Positions 9,333 through 15,766 of a DNA stretch of 37,222 nt are shown one piece after another. The stretch is from Chryseobacterium sp. PMSZPI (GTDB lineage Bacteria > Bacteroidota > Bacteroidia > Flavobacteriales > Weeksellaceae). The DNA lies in assembly GCF_002835665.1 (NCBI RefSeq), contig NZ_PIZV01000017.1, forward strand, positions 1 to 37,222, given 5' to 3'. The first letter of the stretch is position 1. The number at the start of each line of letters is the position of its first letter. A program made the translations under genes and the position numbers. The notes under the pieces were generated by a model, which saw nothing but the letters and a program-made list of their open reading frames with translations, did not search any database and had not been told where the DNA came from.

Positions 9333-12278
9333 TTAAAGAGTTGCCTGAAGACCAAAAGTGATTGTTCTCATCGCTGGATATCTATAATAAGTCGTTCCGT
9401 CCAACGCCTGCTCAGGATCCATTCCTTTATGTTTATAGAATGTCAGAAGATTCTCTGCCTGAATATAAATCCTGAATTTTTTAAGACCTATTTTTTCAAA
9501 ATAATCTGAAGGAAGTGTATATCCTAAACTTACATTTTTAAGTCTTGCATACGTTCCCGAATATAAAAATCTCGAAGAATTACCCGTCCAGTTAGTTAAT
9601 GTAGTAGTCAATGCGGGAACATCTGTATAACGATTTTCCGGGGTCCATCTATTCAGCATTTCAGCACTCCATGCACGACCTCCGGAGTTTCCGCTATGCA
9701 TGATTGAAGTATAATCCGTATCCAATACCTTCCCTCCGATTTTAAAGGTCAACAATCCGGAAAAATCAAAGTTTTTATAGCTAATACTTGTACTGATACC
9801 ACCGGTTAATTTAGGCAATGCGGAACCTTGTAATGTTCTTACTGCTTTTCCAAACTCAGACGTTGTTCCTTCTACCGTATTTCCGCTAGCATCTGTAGTA
9901 TAAGTTTTCCATAATGGGTTTCCGTTATTAGGATCTACTCCTGCCCATTCAGCAATGTAGAAATCATACACAGAACCTCCTTCTCTTAATAATTTAGTTC
10001 CTGATACAATAGAACCTTTAGGTAGTTTGGTGATCGTATTGTTTAACGTACTCAGGTTAATATCTAAGTTCCACTGAAAATCATTAGTCTTAATTGGTGT
10101 TGTAAACAATGAAAACTCAAAACCTGTATTTTTAATTGTCCCAATATTAGCAGGAAAATCATTGATCCCTAATGATGGCGCTACCGGCATATTGAACAAA
10201 AGGTCCTGGCTTTTTCGCTGAAAATATTCGATATTTCCTTTAACTCTATTATTAAGAATTGCAAACTCCAGCCCTACATTCATATTAAGGTTTGTTTCCC
10301 ACTTCAAATTCTCTGTCAATGCTTTTTCAAGAACAGTTCCCGGTTCACCAAGATTATTATAAAACCTATACAATTCCTGATAAGCATAATAAAGTGGTGT
10401 TTTATTCTGTTGCAATAATTTATCATTTCCCTGGCCACCGTAACTTGCACGAAGCGTTAATTGATTAAAGAAATTTAGGTTTTTAATAAACTCTTCATTC
10501 GAAATTTTCCAGGATCCTCCTACAGACCAGAATTTTCCCCATCTGTTTCCCGGTGAAAATCTTGAAGAACCATCTGCCCTTCCTGAAGCCGATAGGAAAT
10601 AGGTATTATTAAAATCATATTCTACTTTCCCAAGAAAACTTAAAAGGCTCACCTTATCACTGTTCCCACTGAAACTACCCAATAATGCAGCAGCATCAGG
10701 TTCATAATAATACGGCAATGAAAACTGAGTTCTCGTTCCTGAGATAGTTTGATAATCATATTTATAAAATTCCTGTCCTCCCAACACATTAAAGTGATGT
10801 TTTCCAAACTTCTTGTCAAACGTCAAAATATTACTCGTAGTATAAGATAAGGTTCTGCTATTAGACCTAGTTACCGAACCATTAGTTTCACTTCCTTGTC
10901 CAATCAATGGATTGGAATAATAATGACCATTATAATTAACTAAATCAACTGAAAAGCTTGATCGGAATTTCAACTCAGGTAAGAAAGTAAAATCTAAAAA
11001 CCCTTTCCCTGAGAAGTTATCCTCTTTATTTTCATTCTTATCCAGTGGTAAAGTTGCAGCAGGATTTTCATTCTGCAAAGCACTGGTTGGTCTGTATTTA
11101 CCAAAATCGTAAATTCTGTTTCCGGCGGCATCTAACACATAAGATCCATCATCATTCCTTTCATAATATGGATAAAAAGAAGGAACAATTCTTGCAGCCT
11201 GGATAATATTACTTGATTTCGAATCCGAAGATTGCGGAGCTTGCTGAATACTGTTCGTATAGCTTAAATTCACACCAACATTCAACCATTTTTTCACTTC
11301 AGAATTCAACTTTAATCTGGTATTATATCTTTTAAATCCAGATTCAATTGCCATTCCCTTATCGTCCAGATACCCTAATGAAAAGAAATAGCTGCTTTTA
11401 TCACTTCCCCCACTGATATCCAGGTCCACTTGATTTCTGGAAGCTATCCTTTGTAAAATATCTCTCCAATCATCATTCCATAAAGCTTTTGCACCTGGTA
11501 ATAGTTTTCCGTCTGTACCTATAGGTTTAGGGTAAGCAGCACCATAAGGATTAATTGACAAGCCGGCGCCCGACGTAAGGTTATCCGTTGCCATTTGTGC
11601 TGCCTGCTGCGCAGAAATCTGCCCGGATTGATATCCATTTCTCATAGCTTCCCAGTACAATTGGAAATACTGATCCGTATTAACCTGCTCGTAATCTTTT
11701 ACAGCTCTGCTGGAAAACCCCTGACTGATATTAAAGTTAATTCTTGCCTCCCCTTTTTTACCGGACTTCGTTGTAATAATAATAATTCCGTTAGCCCCTC
11801 TCGAACCATACAGTGCACTTGCGGTTGCATCCTTTAATACACTGATGGATTCAATATCGTTTGGACTTATTGAATTAATATTTCCGTCAAAAGGAATTCC
11901 ATCCACAACATATAGTGGATCACTGGAAGCACTTATCGACCCAATTCCCCTGATTCGAATAGTAGAAGTTGCCCCTGGTTGACCGGAAGAACTTGTCACC
12001 TGAATTCCGGGAACCTGTCCTTCTAACGCTTTAGTAATATTGGTTACCGGTCTATTGTTAATCTTATCACTGGAAATCGTAGATACAGAACCGGTATAAC
12101 TCGTTCTTTTTGCCTTTCCATAAGCAACTACTACGACTTCATCAATTTCCTTTTCTTTGAGTGTATCTTTTTTAGATTTTGAATTCTGTCCACTTACACT
12201 GGTAATTCCTAAAAAAAATGCAGCAACTGGCGGAATCCAAATTTTATAGCTAATTAAATTTTTACCAATCATAATCAA
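9333..12278 (-). CDS. SusC/RagA family TonB-linked outer-membrane transporter under SAM-I control
   Basis: A 981-residue TonB-dependent transporter. After a signal peptide (cut near SVSGQ, about residue 31) comes a TonB-box-like IDEVVVVAYG, then a plug domain (about 55-180) with the SusC/RagA hallmarks GQPGATSTIRIRG, DPLYVVDGIP and the SVLKDATASALYGSRGANG block, and then a long beta-barrel region ending in TITFGLQATL. It lacks the N-terminal carboxypeptidase-regulatory-like domain that many SusC proteins carry, so the TonB box lies close to the mature N-terminus. It would import the ligand captured by the adjacent SusD using energy from TonB-ExbBD. Two ATG codons (12278 and 12272) are close together, and which one is used cannot be decided. 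The leader holds a promoter, a SAM-I riboswitch and a hairpin, so expression should fall when S-adenosylmethionine is plentiful. The last residue is Leu rather than the more usual aromatic residue. Confidence 0.94.
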   Translation of the reverse strand: MIMIGKNLISYKIWIPPVAAFFLGITSVSGQNSKSKKDTLKEKEIDEVVVVAYGKAKRTSYTGSVSTISSDKINNRPVTNITKALEGQVPGIQVTSSSGQPGATSTIRIRGIGSISASSDPLYVVDGIPFDGNINSISPNDIESISVLKDATASALYGSRGANGIIIITTKSGKKGEARINFNISQGFSSRAVKDYEQVNTDQYFQLYWEAMRNGYQSGQISAQQAAQMATDNLTSGAGLSINPYGAAYPKPIGTDGKLLPGAKALWNDDWRDILQRIASRNQVDLDISGGSDKSSYFFSLGYLDDKGMAIESGFKRYNTRLKLNSEVKKWLNVGVNLSYTNSIQQAPQSSDSKSSNIIQAARIVPSFYPYYERNDDGSYVLDAAGNRIYDFGKYRPTSALQNENPAATLPLDKNENKEDNFSGKGFLDFTFLPELKFRSSFSVDLVNYNGHYYSNPLIGQGSETNGSVTRSNSRTLSYTTSNILTFDKKFGKHHFNVLGGQEFYKYDYQTISGTRTQFSLPYYYEPDAAALLGSFSGNSDKVSLLSFLGKVEYDFNNTYFLSASGRADGSSRFSPGNRWGKFWSVGGSWKISNEEFIKNLNFFNQLTLRASYGGQGNDKLLQQNKTPLYYAYQELYRFYNNLGEPGTVLEKALTENLKWETNLNMNVGLEFAILNNRVKGNIEYFQRKSQDLLFNMPVAPSLGINDFPANIGTIKNTGFEFSLFTTPIKTNDFQWNLDINLSTLNNTITKLPKGSIVSGTKLLREGGSVYDFYIAEWAGVDPNNGNPLWKTYTTDASGNTVEGTTSEFGKAVRTLQGSALPKLTGGISTSISYKNFDFSGLLTFKIGGKVLDTDYTSIMHSGNSGGRAWSAEMLNRWTPENRYTDVPALTTTLTNWTGNSSRFLYSGTYARLKNVSLGYTLPSDYFEKIGLKKFRIYIQAENLLTFYKHKGMDPEQALDGTTYYRYPAMRTITFGLQATL

Positions 12279-12303
12279 TTTTATTTATCACATATTAAAA
12301 TTT

Positions 12304-12333
12304 TGCCCTTTGCAGAAAAATCAGCAAAGGGCA
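12304..12333 (-). promoter_or_regulatory. Hairpin between SAM-I aptamer and SusC start, probable expression platform
   Basis: On the - strand a perfect 10-bp stem (UGCCCUUUGC with GCAAAGGGCA) encloses a 10-base loop and is followed by AAAUUUUAAUAU. It sits 24 bases downstream of the aptamer and about 25 bases before the SusC start. The uridine run is short and delayed, so this is a weak-looking terminator; it could instead act by occluding the start region. Its position is that of the regulated hairpin of an S-box leader. Confidence 0.6.
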
Positions 12334-12356
12334 TCGATAATCACGATATACAAAAT

Positions 12357-12452
12357 GCTTATTTTTCCTTTAAAGGCTGAATGTAACACCTTGCATAATA
12401 GCAGGTTGTCAAGATATCACAGGGTCAGTTCCCTCCATCTTTCTTTATAAGC
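12357..12452 (-). promoter_or_regulatory. SAM-I (S-box) riboswitch aptamer
   Basis: Read on the - strand this 96-nt segment matches the S-box pattern. P1 is GCUUAU pairing with AUAAGC at the two ends. The core reads AAGAAAGAUGGAGGGA, then CUGACCCUGUGAUAUCUU, with GGG/CCC and AAGAU/AUCUU forming P2 around the kink-turn UGA. GACAACC follows (consensus GGCAACC), a P3 hairpin CCUGC...GCAAGG, the conserved GGUGUUACAUUCAGCC stretch, and a P4-like CCUUUAAAGG. One extra A interrupts the GGGACUG consensus. SAM-I riboswitches bind S-adenosylmethionine and usually switch off methionine-related genes. The leader lies between the promoter at 12470-12500 and the SusC gene. Confidence 0.86.
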
Positions 12453-12469
12453 CGATCGAAATATGTTTG

Positions 12470-12500
12470 CAAAGCTATAAATATTTAGTCTACAAAACAA
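12470..12500 (-). promoter_or_regulatory. Bacteroidota-type promoter of the SAM-I-controlled SusCD operon
   Basis: On the - strand TAGCTTTG (12470-12477) matches the TAnnTTTG -7 consensus exactly, and TTG (12498-12500) lies 20 bases upstream as the -33 element. Transcription would start near 12464, a few bases before the riboswitch P1 stem. Confidence 0.7.
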
Positions 12501-12507
12501 GTAGACT
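12487..12507. repeat. Dyad overlapping the -33 element
   Basis: A perfect 7-bp inverted repeat (AGTCTAC at 12487-12493 and GTAGACT at 12501-12507) with a 7-base spacer covers the -33 TTG of the SusC promoter. It may be an operator; no regulator is identified. The rest of 12508-12652 is AT-rich and shows no clear feature. Confidence 0.45.
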
Positions 12508-12652
12508 TATGTTATTTCATGATAATTTTTGAAAATTTATCATAAGTTTTTATTAAAAATCACCCAGTACAAGGTGTTATAAAAATTATCACTTCATCAA
12601 ACATGACAAATATCATTGAAAATTACGCAAAATAAAATACGTTTTATTAAAC

Positions 12653-12677
12653 AAAAAAAATGGCACTTTTGTGCCAT
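12653..12677 (-). terminator. Intrinsic terminator after the HTH gene pair
   Basis: On the - strand ATGGCAC, AAAA, GTGCCAT forms a perfect 7-bp stem with a 4-base loop, followed by eight T. It lies about 31 bases after the stop of the small HTH gene and separates it from the SusC promoter. Confidence 0.88.
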
Positions 12678-12708
12678 TCAATCAAATACAATCAATTATC
12701 AAATACGA

Positions 12709-13044
12709 TCACTCACACTCATGGAAAAATAGTTTCTTCCATTTTGCGAGAGAATTCCTGCTAATATTAAATTGACGTGCAACCTGAGTATTATTACGCC
12801 CACTCTTCTTTTGATATTCTAAGATTTCCATAATTGCAGACTTATCATAAGACTTATGCTTCTGGCTAAGTTGAATAGAATTACTTTCTTTTAAACCAAA
12901 AACCATTTGGTTTAACTTAATAACATCTAATGTGGAAAATTCCTTTTTTTCTAAAAGCCCTTGACAGGTATCCAATTTATCAGGGTGTTTCATTAAAATA
13001 ATGTCTGTATAGATCTTTTTGTAGTTTGGCTGTTTATTATTCAT
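12709..13044 (-). CDS. Small helix-turn-helix protein (transposase-OrfA-like HTH)
   Basis: A 111-residue protein whose C-terminal half carries a helix-turn-helix: IMEILEYQKKSG, then NNTQVARQFNISRNSLAKWKKLF (about 80-105), the layout found in the first ORF of IS3-type transposons and in related small regulators. The N-terminal half (KKIYTDIILMKHPDKLD, STLDVIKLNQMVFG) is helical and not recognised. No DDE catalytic ORF and no terminal repeats lie next to it, so it is probably a stand-alone DNA-binding protein or a domesticated relic. It follows the next HTH gene by 49 bases on the same strand, probably in one transcript, and ends at the terminator at 12653-12677. A target cannot be told from the sequence; the nearby SusCD promoter is one possibility. 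Confidence 0.7.
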   Translation of the reverse strand: MNNKQPNYKKIYTDIILMKHPDKLDTCQGLLEKKEFSTLDVIKLNQMVFGLKESNSIQLSQKHKSYDKSAIMEILEYQKKSGRNNTQVARQFNISRNSLAKWKKLFFHECE

Positions 13045-13093
13045 TCCTTTTTTAATTATGAATTCAACTCTTGAATTTGTTCATGCTAACATG

Positions 13094-13531
13094 TCACACT
13101 TTTCTATATTTATCCATCCATTTATAAAGGGTAGTCTTTGGAATACCATACTCATCAATGATTTGAAATTTGGATTTCTGACCTGTATCAATCAATTCCA
13201 GAATAAAATCAATCAACTCTTTTGTATAGATATTCTTTCGAAATTGCGGAAGAGAAGATTGCTTCTTTTGGGGTACAACATTATAATGTTGACTGCCCTG
13301 AGGAGCAAAAATAATCAGATGCTGAGTATAAATTCTGAAAAAATCATACTCTAAAAGCTTACTCCATTTGAGAAGAATATCTGTATCCAGGCTCTGTTGT
13401 TGATACATTTTATAAATTTCAATTTCAGTTGTATTTAAAAATTTACAAATGCGGGGTATGGTAACTTCTAGTTCATCAACCCTTCTGCTAATACAATTTC
13501 CAACATGGATACTCTTAATGTCAAACTTCAT
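13094..13531 (-). CDS. Small helix-turn-helix protein with two DNA-binding-like segments
   Basis: A 145-residue protein. The N-terminal part (SIHVGNCISRRVDELEVTIP, ICKFLNTTEIEIYKMY, about 7-45) reads like a Cro/phage-repressor type helix-turn-helix, followed by DTDILLKWSKLLEYDFFRIY, a pattern seen in XRE-type regulators. The C-terminal part (ELIDFILELIDTG, then IIDEYGIPKTTLYKWMDKYRKV, about 105-145) is a second, transposase-like helix-turn-helix similar in layout to the one in the downstream gene. It is the first gene of the two-gene unit, and 13532-13618 should hold its promoter, although no clear TAnnTTTG box was found. I do not recognise a named family. A regulatory role is likely; mobility is not supported. 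Confidence 0.7.
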   Translation of the reverse strand: MKFDIKSIHVGNCISRRVDELEVTIPRICKFLNTTEIEIYKMYQQQSLDTDILLKWSKLLEYDFFRIYTQHLIIFAPQGSQHYNVVPQKKQSSLPQFRKNIYTKELIDFILELIDTGQKSKFQIIDEYGIPKTTLYKWMDKYRKV

Positions 13532-13618
13532 ATTTCAAGGGAGTTTAACAATTCTACATTTTTCAATAATTTTTTCATCATGCGTTTGTTTTATTAAAAA
13601 TTTAAGCCTTTATTCAAA

Positions 13619-13702
13619 AGATGAATAAAAAGTACCAATGCCTACTTGGGATCAAGCCATTGCAAAGGCAATGGCTGTAAGTAAATTGTGTCTTATTCAT
13701 CT
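13619..13702. repeat. 84-nt inverted-repeat element with internal hairpins
   Basis: Perfect 10-bp outer arms (AGATGAATAA at 13619-13628 and TTATTCATCT at 13693-13702) enclose two smaller hairpins: CCAA/TTGG near 13635-13650 and a perfect 9-bp stem AGCCATTGC/GCAATGGCT (13655-13663 and 13668-13676, loop AAAG). Together they would fold as a multi-branched junction in DNA or RNA. No T run follows on either strand, so it is not an ordinary terminator. It could be a small intergenic repeat or MITE-like element, a leader structure of the HTH gene on the - strand, or a small RNA. Confidence 0.55.
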
Positions 13703-13721
13703 AAGAATAACTTTTAAAATT

Positions 13722-13757
13722 AATAACATGTTTTCCTAAAACTCAGGACATGTTATT
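13722..13757. repeat. 36-nt perfect dyad
   Basis: AATAACATGT (13722-13731) is repeated in inverted form as ACATGTTATT (13748-13757) with a 16-base spacer. It lacks a T run and could be a regulator binding site or a hairpin in a leader. Confidence 0.5.
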
Positions 13758-14164
13758 GTATATAAGGACATTTGTGTTGTTAATTTCAATAAGAAAAATA
13801 AAAAATATTAAAAGTGTATTTCAATCTAAGGCTTTCATTAATCTTCTTTTAAAAAAAATATCATCATTGTTTTGTATGCTTTTTTAATATTTTCACTAAA
13901 TTTCCGTTTGAAAAAAGAAAATATTACACACCAAAAAACACCAGTTAATGCACCCAATAAAATTGAAAGCTCATTGATTTAGTTTTTATTTTTTGTTCAT
14001 TACCATCTTACACAGCAAAGCTATATCATAAAAGAATATAAAAGTAAAGAGGTATGAATGAAAATCCAGAAATTAGCTCAAAGAAAATAATAAACTGAAT
14101 AACAACCTGTTACAAAAATGATTTATTAAAAATCATTGTTACACCCATACAACATTAATTTTAG
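13758..14164. other. AT-rich intergenic region upstream of the AraC-type regulator
   Basis: No reading frame of interest was seen. The only structure noted is a short hairpin, AATGATTT/AAATCATT (14117-14137), about 30 bases before the AraC-type gene. A near-consensus -7 box (TATTTTTTG, one base too long) lies near 13986. The regulator's promoter should be here but cannot be placed with confidence. Confidence 0.4.
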
Positions 14165-15172
14165 ATGACTGCATTGGATACTAAAAACGAAGAAATAGAG
14201 AAGATAAAACTTGAATTGATGGACAGATACATTATTCTTATGACGTCTATCTTAATAATTTATTTTCTTCTTTTCACTTTTTATATCAAGTATGAAATGA
14301 TGTCTTGGTATCTCGCTATGGGGATAAGTCTATTAGCGATTTGGTATCCTATTATTCGAAAAAAATATCCTGCTAATCAATTAGTAAAATCGTACCTGAT
14401 ACTTGCACCAATCTATAATTTTTATATTATGCTTGCCTATTGGAATAATTCAGTTGCAGGATTTTGCTGGTTATTGCCTATACCCTTAGGAGCATATATT
14501 TTCTTTTCTAAAAGAACAATTGTAGGATTTACCATCTATACTTTAGCGACGATTCTCATCGCAATTATTGTAGGTAATACTTTTAATTTTAATTTTCCCG
14601 AACATACTCAGAAAGAGGTTATGTATACGGATATTCTCTTATTTGTTTCAAATTTTCTGGTCATTACTTTATTAATTTATTATAAGGATAAATTAAAAAG
14701 ACAAGAACTTATTTATCAAATCAGAGATAAAATAAATAATACAGAGAATGTGGAGAATATAAATGACTCCAAAGTTTCCTCGGACAGCATTATTATAGAT
14801 ATAGAAGGCATGGAAAAACTGTTTGAAAAAATAGAAACAGCAATGAAGCAGGACATGCTTTTTAAAGACATCAAATTCAACCTCTCAAAGCTAAGTGTAG
14901 TTTTAGATATCAATAGTTCTTATATTTCTAAAGCAATTCGTTATAAAGGCTACTCTAATTTTAATACTTATCTTAATATCTATAGAATAAACTATATAAA
15001 AAAGCTGTTCACAGAAATTGATTTTCAAAAAACTACTCTAATGTATGTCTATACGGAAGCCGGCTTTTCTAATCAATCTACTTTTAATAGAGTTTTTAAA
15101 CAAATAGAAGGAATTACTCCTTCTGAATACATACAACAGAACTTAAAAATTGACAACACTCAAGATCTATAG
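14165..15172 (+). CDS. Membrane-anchored AraC-family transcriptional regulator
   Basis: A 335-residue protein that joins six predicted membrane segments (roughly residues 18-38, 42-60, 70-90, 93-112, 115-137 and 150-173) to a cytoplasmic AraC/XylS-type DNA-binding domain (about 235-325). In that domain LSKLSVVLDINSSYISKAI forms the first helix-turn-helix and YTEAGFSNQSTFNRVFKQIEGITPSEYI the second, which carries the family signature. Between them and the membrane part lies a charged linker (about 175-230). Such proteins are thought to couple a membrane or envelope signal to transcription; the ligand is unknown. No sensor kinase or receiver domain is present. It is followed 30 bases later by aroQ, which has its own -7 box, so co-regulation is not implied. 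The SusCD operon and HTH genes on the other strand are possible but unproven targets. Confidence 0.85.
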   Translation: MTALDTKNEEIEKIKLELMDRYIILMTSILIIYFLLFTFYIKYEMMSWYLAMGISLLAIWYPIIRKKYPANQLVKSYLILAPIYNFYIMLAYWNNSVAGFCWLLPIPLGAYIFFSKRTIVGFTIYTLATILIAIIVGNTFNFNFPEHTQKEVMYTDILLFVSNFLVITLLIYYKDKLKRQELIYQIRDKINNTENVENINDSKVSSDSIIIDIEGMEKLFEKIETAMKQDMLFKDIKFNLSKLSVVLDINSSYISKAIRYKGYSNFNTYLNIYRINYIKKLFTEIDFQKTTLMYVYTEAGFSNQSTFNRVFKQIEGITPSEYIQQNLKIDNTQDL

Positions 15173-15180
15173 AAAATATT

Positions 15181-15188
15181 TATCTTTG
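15181..15188 (+). promoter_or_regulatory. Candidate -7 element for aroQ
   Basis: TATCTTTG matches TAnnTTTG exactly and ends 14 bases before the aroQ ATG, which would give a very short leader. No TTG is found at the expected -33 distance. Confidence 0.5.
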
Positions 15189-15202
15189 GGTAAATTCTTT
15201 AT

Positions 15203-15610
15203 ATGAAAGTTTTAATTATCAACGGACCTAATCTCAATCTTTTAGGAACCCGAGAGCCAGAAATTTACGGTACAGTTTCCATGGAAACTTATTTGGAAAA
15301 CTTAAAATCTGAATTTCATTCCCATGAATTAAAATATTACCAATCCAATATCGAGGGAGAAATTATCAACAGACTTCAGGAAGATGATTTTGATGCTGTG
15401 GTTATTAATCCTGGAGCTTTTACCCATTATTCTTACGCTATTGCTGACTGTTTAAAAAATATTCAGAAACCGAAAATTGAAGTTCATATCAGCAATATTT
15501 ATAAAAGAGAAGAATTCAGACAAAAATCGGTTACAGCAGCCAACACTGATGCCGTATTATCCGGATTTGGTATGGATGGATACCGATTGGCTATCCTGAG
15601 CTTAAAGTAA
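15203..15610 (+). CDS. aroQ: Type II 3-dehydroquinate dehydratase
   Basis: This 135-residue cytosolic enzyme dehydrates 3-dehydroquinate to 3-dehydroshikimate in the shikimate pathway to aromatic amino acids. It shows the type II signatures: NGPNLNLLGTREPEIYG (7-23) with Arg17 and the catalytic Tyr22, NPGAFTHYSYAI (69-80) for substrate binding, EVHISNI (93-99) with the catalytic His95, REEFR (102-106), and GFGMDGYRLAI near the end. The length is normal to slightly short for the family, which forms dodecamers. A TATCTTTG promoter box lies just upstream, so it is probably transcribed independently of the AraC-type gene. No other shikimate gene is in the window. Confidence 0.95.
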   Translation: MKVLIINGPNLNLLGTREPEIYGTVSMETYLENLKSEFHSHELKYYQSNIEGEIINRLQEDDFDAVVINPGAFTHYSYAIADCLKNIQKPKIEVHISNIYKREEFRQKSVTAANTDAVLSGFGMDGYRLAILSLK

Positions 15611-15629
15611 ATCAATGATTAATTTTTTG

Positions 15630-15710
15630 CTCGCAGATTAAGCAGATCTCAATGTTAAAAGCTTATATATTTATAACGTAATTATCTGTAAAATCAGCTT
15701 GATCCGCGAG
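15630..15710. repeat. Degenerate flavobacterial intergenic inverted repeat
   Basis: Two 18-base arms, CTCGCAGATTAAGCAGAT (15630-15647) and ATCAGCTTGATCCGCGAG (15693-15710), are inverted copies that agree at 15 of 18 positions. The TCGCAGATTAAGCAGAT type of word is familiar as a dispersed intergenic repeat in Chryseobacterium and Flavobacterium chromosomes. It lies between the convergent aroQ and pckA genes and codes for nothing visible. Confidence 0.6.
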
Positions 15711-15714
15711 AGGT

Positions 15715-15747
15715 AAAATAAAAAAGGCTCATCAATGATGAGCCTTT
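15715..15747 (-). terminator. Terminator of pckA, possibly bidirectional
   Basis: A perfect 11-bp stem (AAAGGCTCATC at 15723-15733, GATGAGCCTTT at 15737-15747) with a 3-base loop lies 20 bases after the pckA stop. On the - strand it runs into TTTTTTATTTT; on the + strand only a weak T run follows, so it may also help end aroQ transcription. Confidence 0.88.
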
Positions 15748-15766
15748 CAATTTGTATAATATCCTA

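Noticed and set aside
13058..13354. 98-codon + strand frame over the HTH gene
   Set aside because: It overlaps the better-supported HTH gene on the other strand and encodes no recognisable pattern.
12709..13531. Insertion sequence
   Set aside because: Only HTH parts are present; no DDE-type catalytic ORF, terminal inverted repeats or target duplications were found.
13722..13757. Intrinsic terminator
   Set aside because: The dyad has a long 16-base spacer and no T run on either strand.
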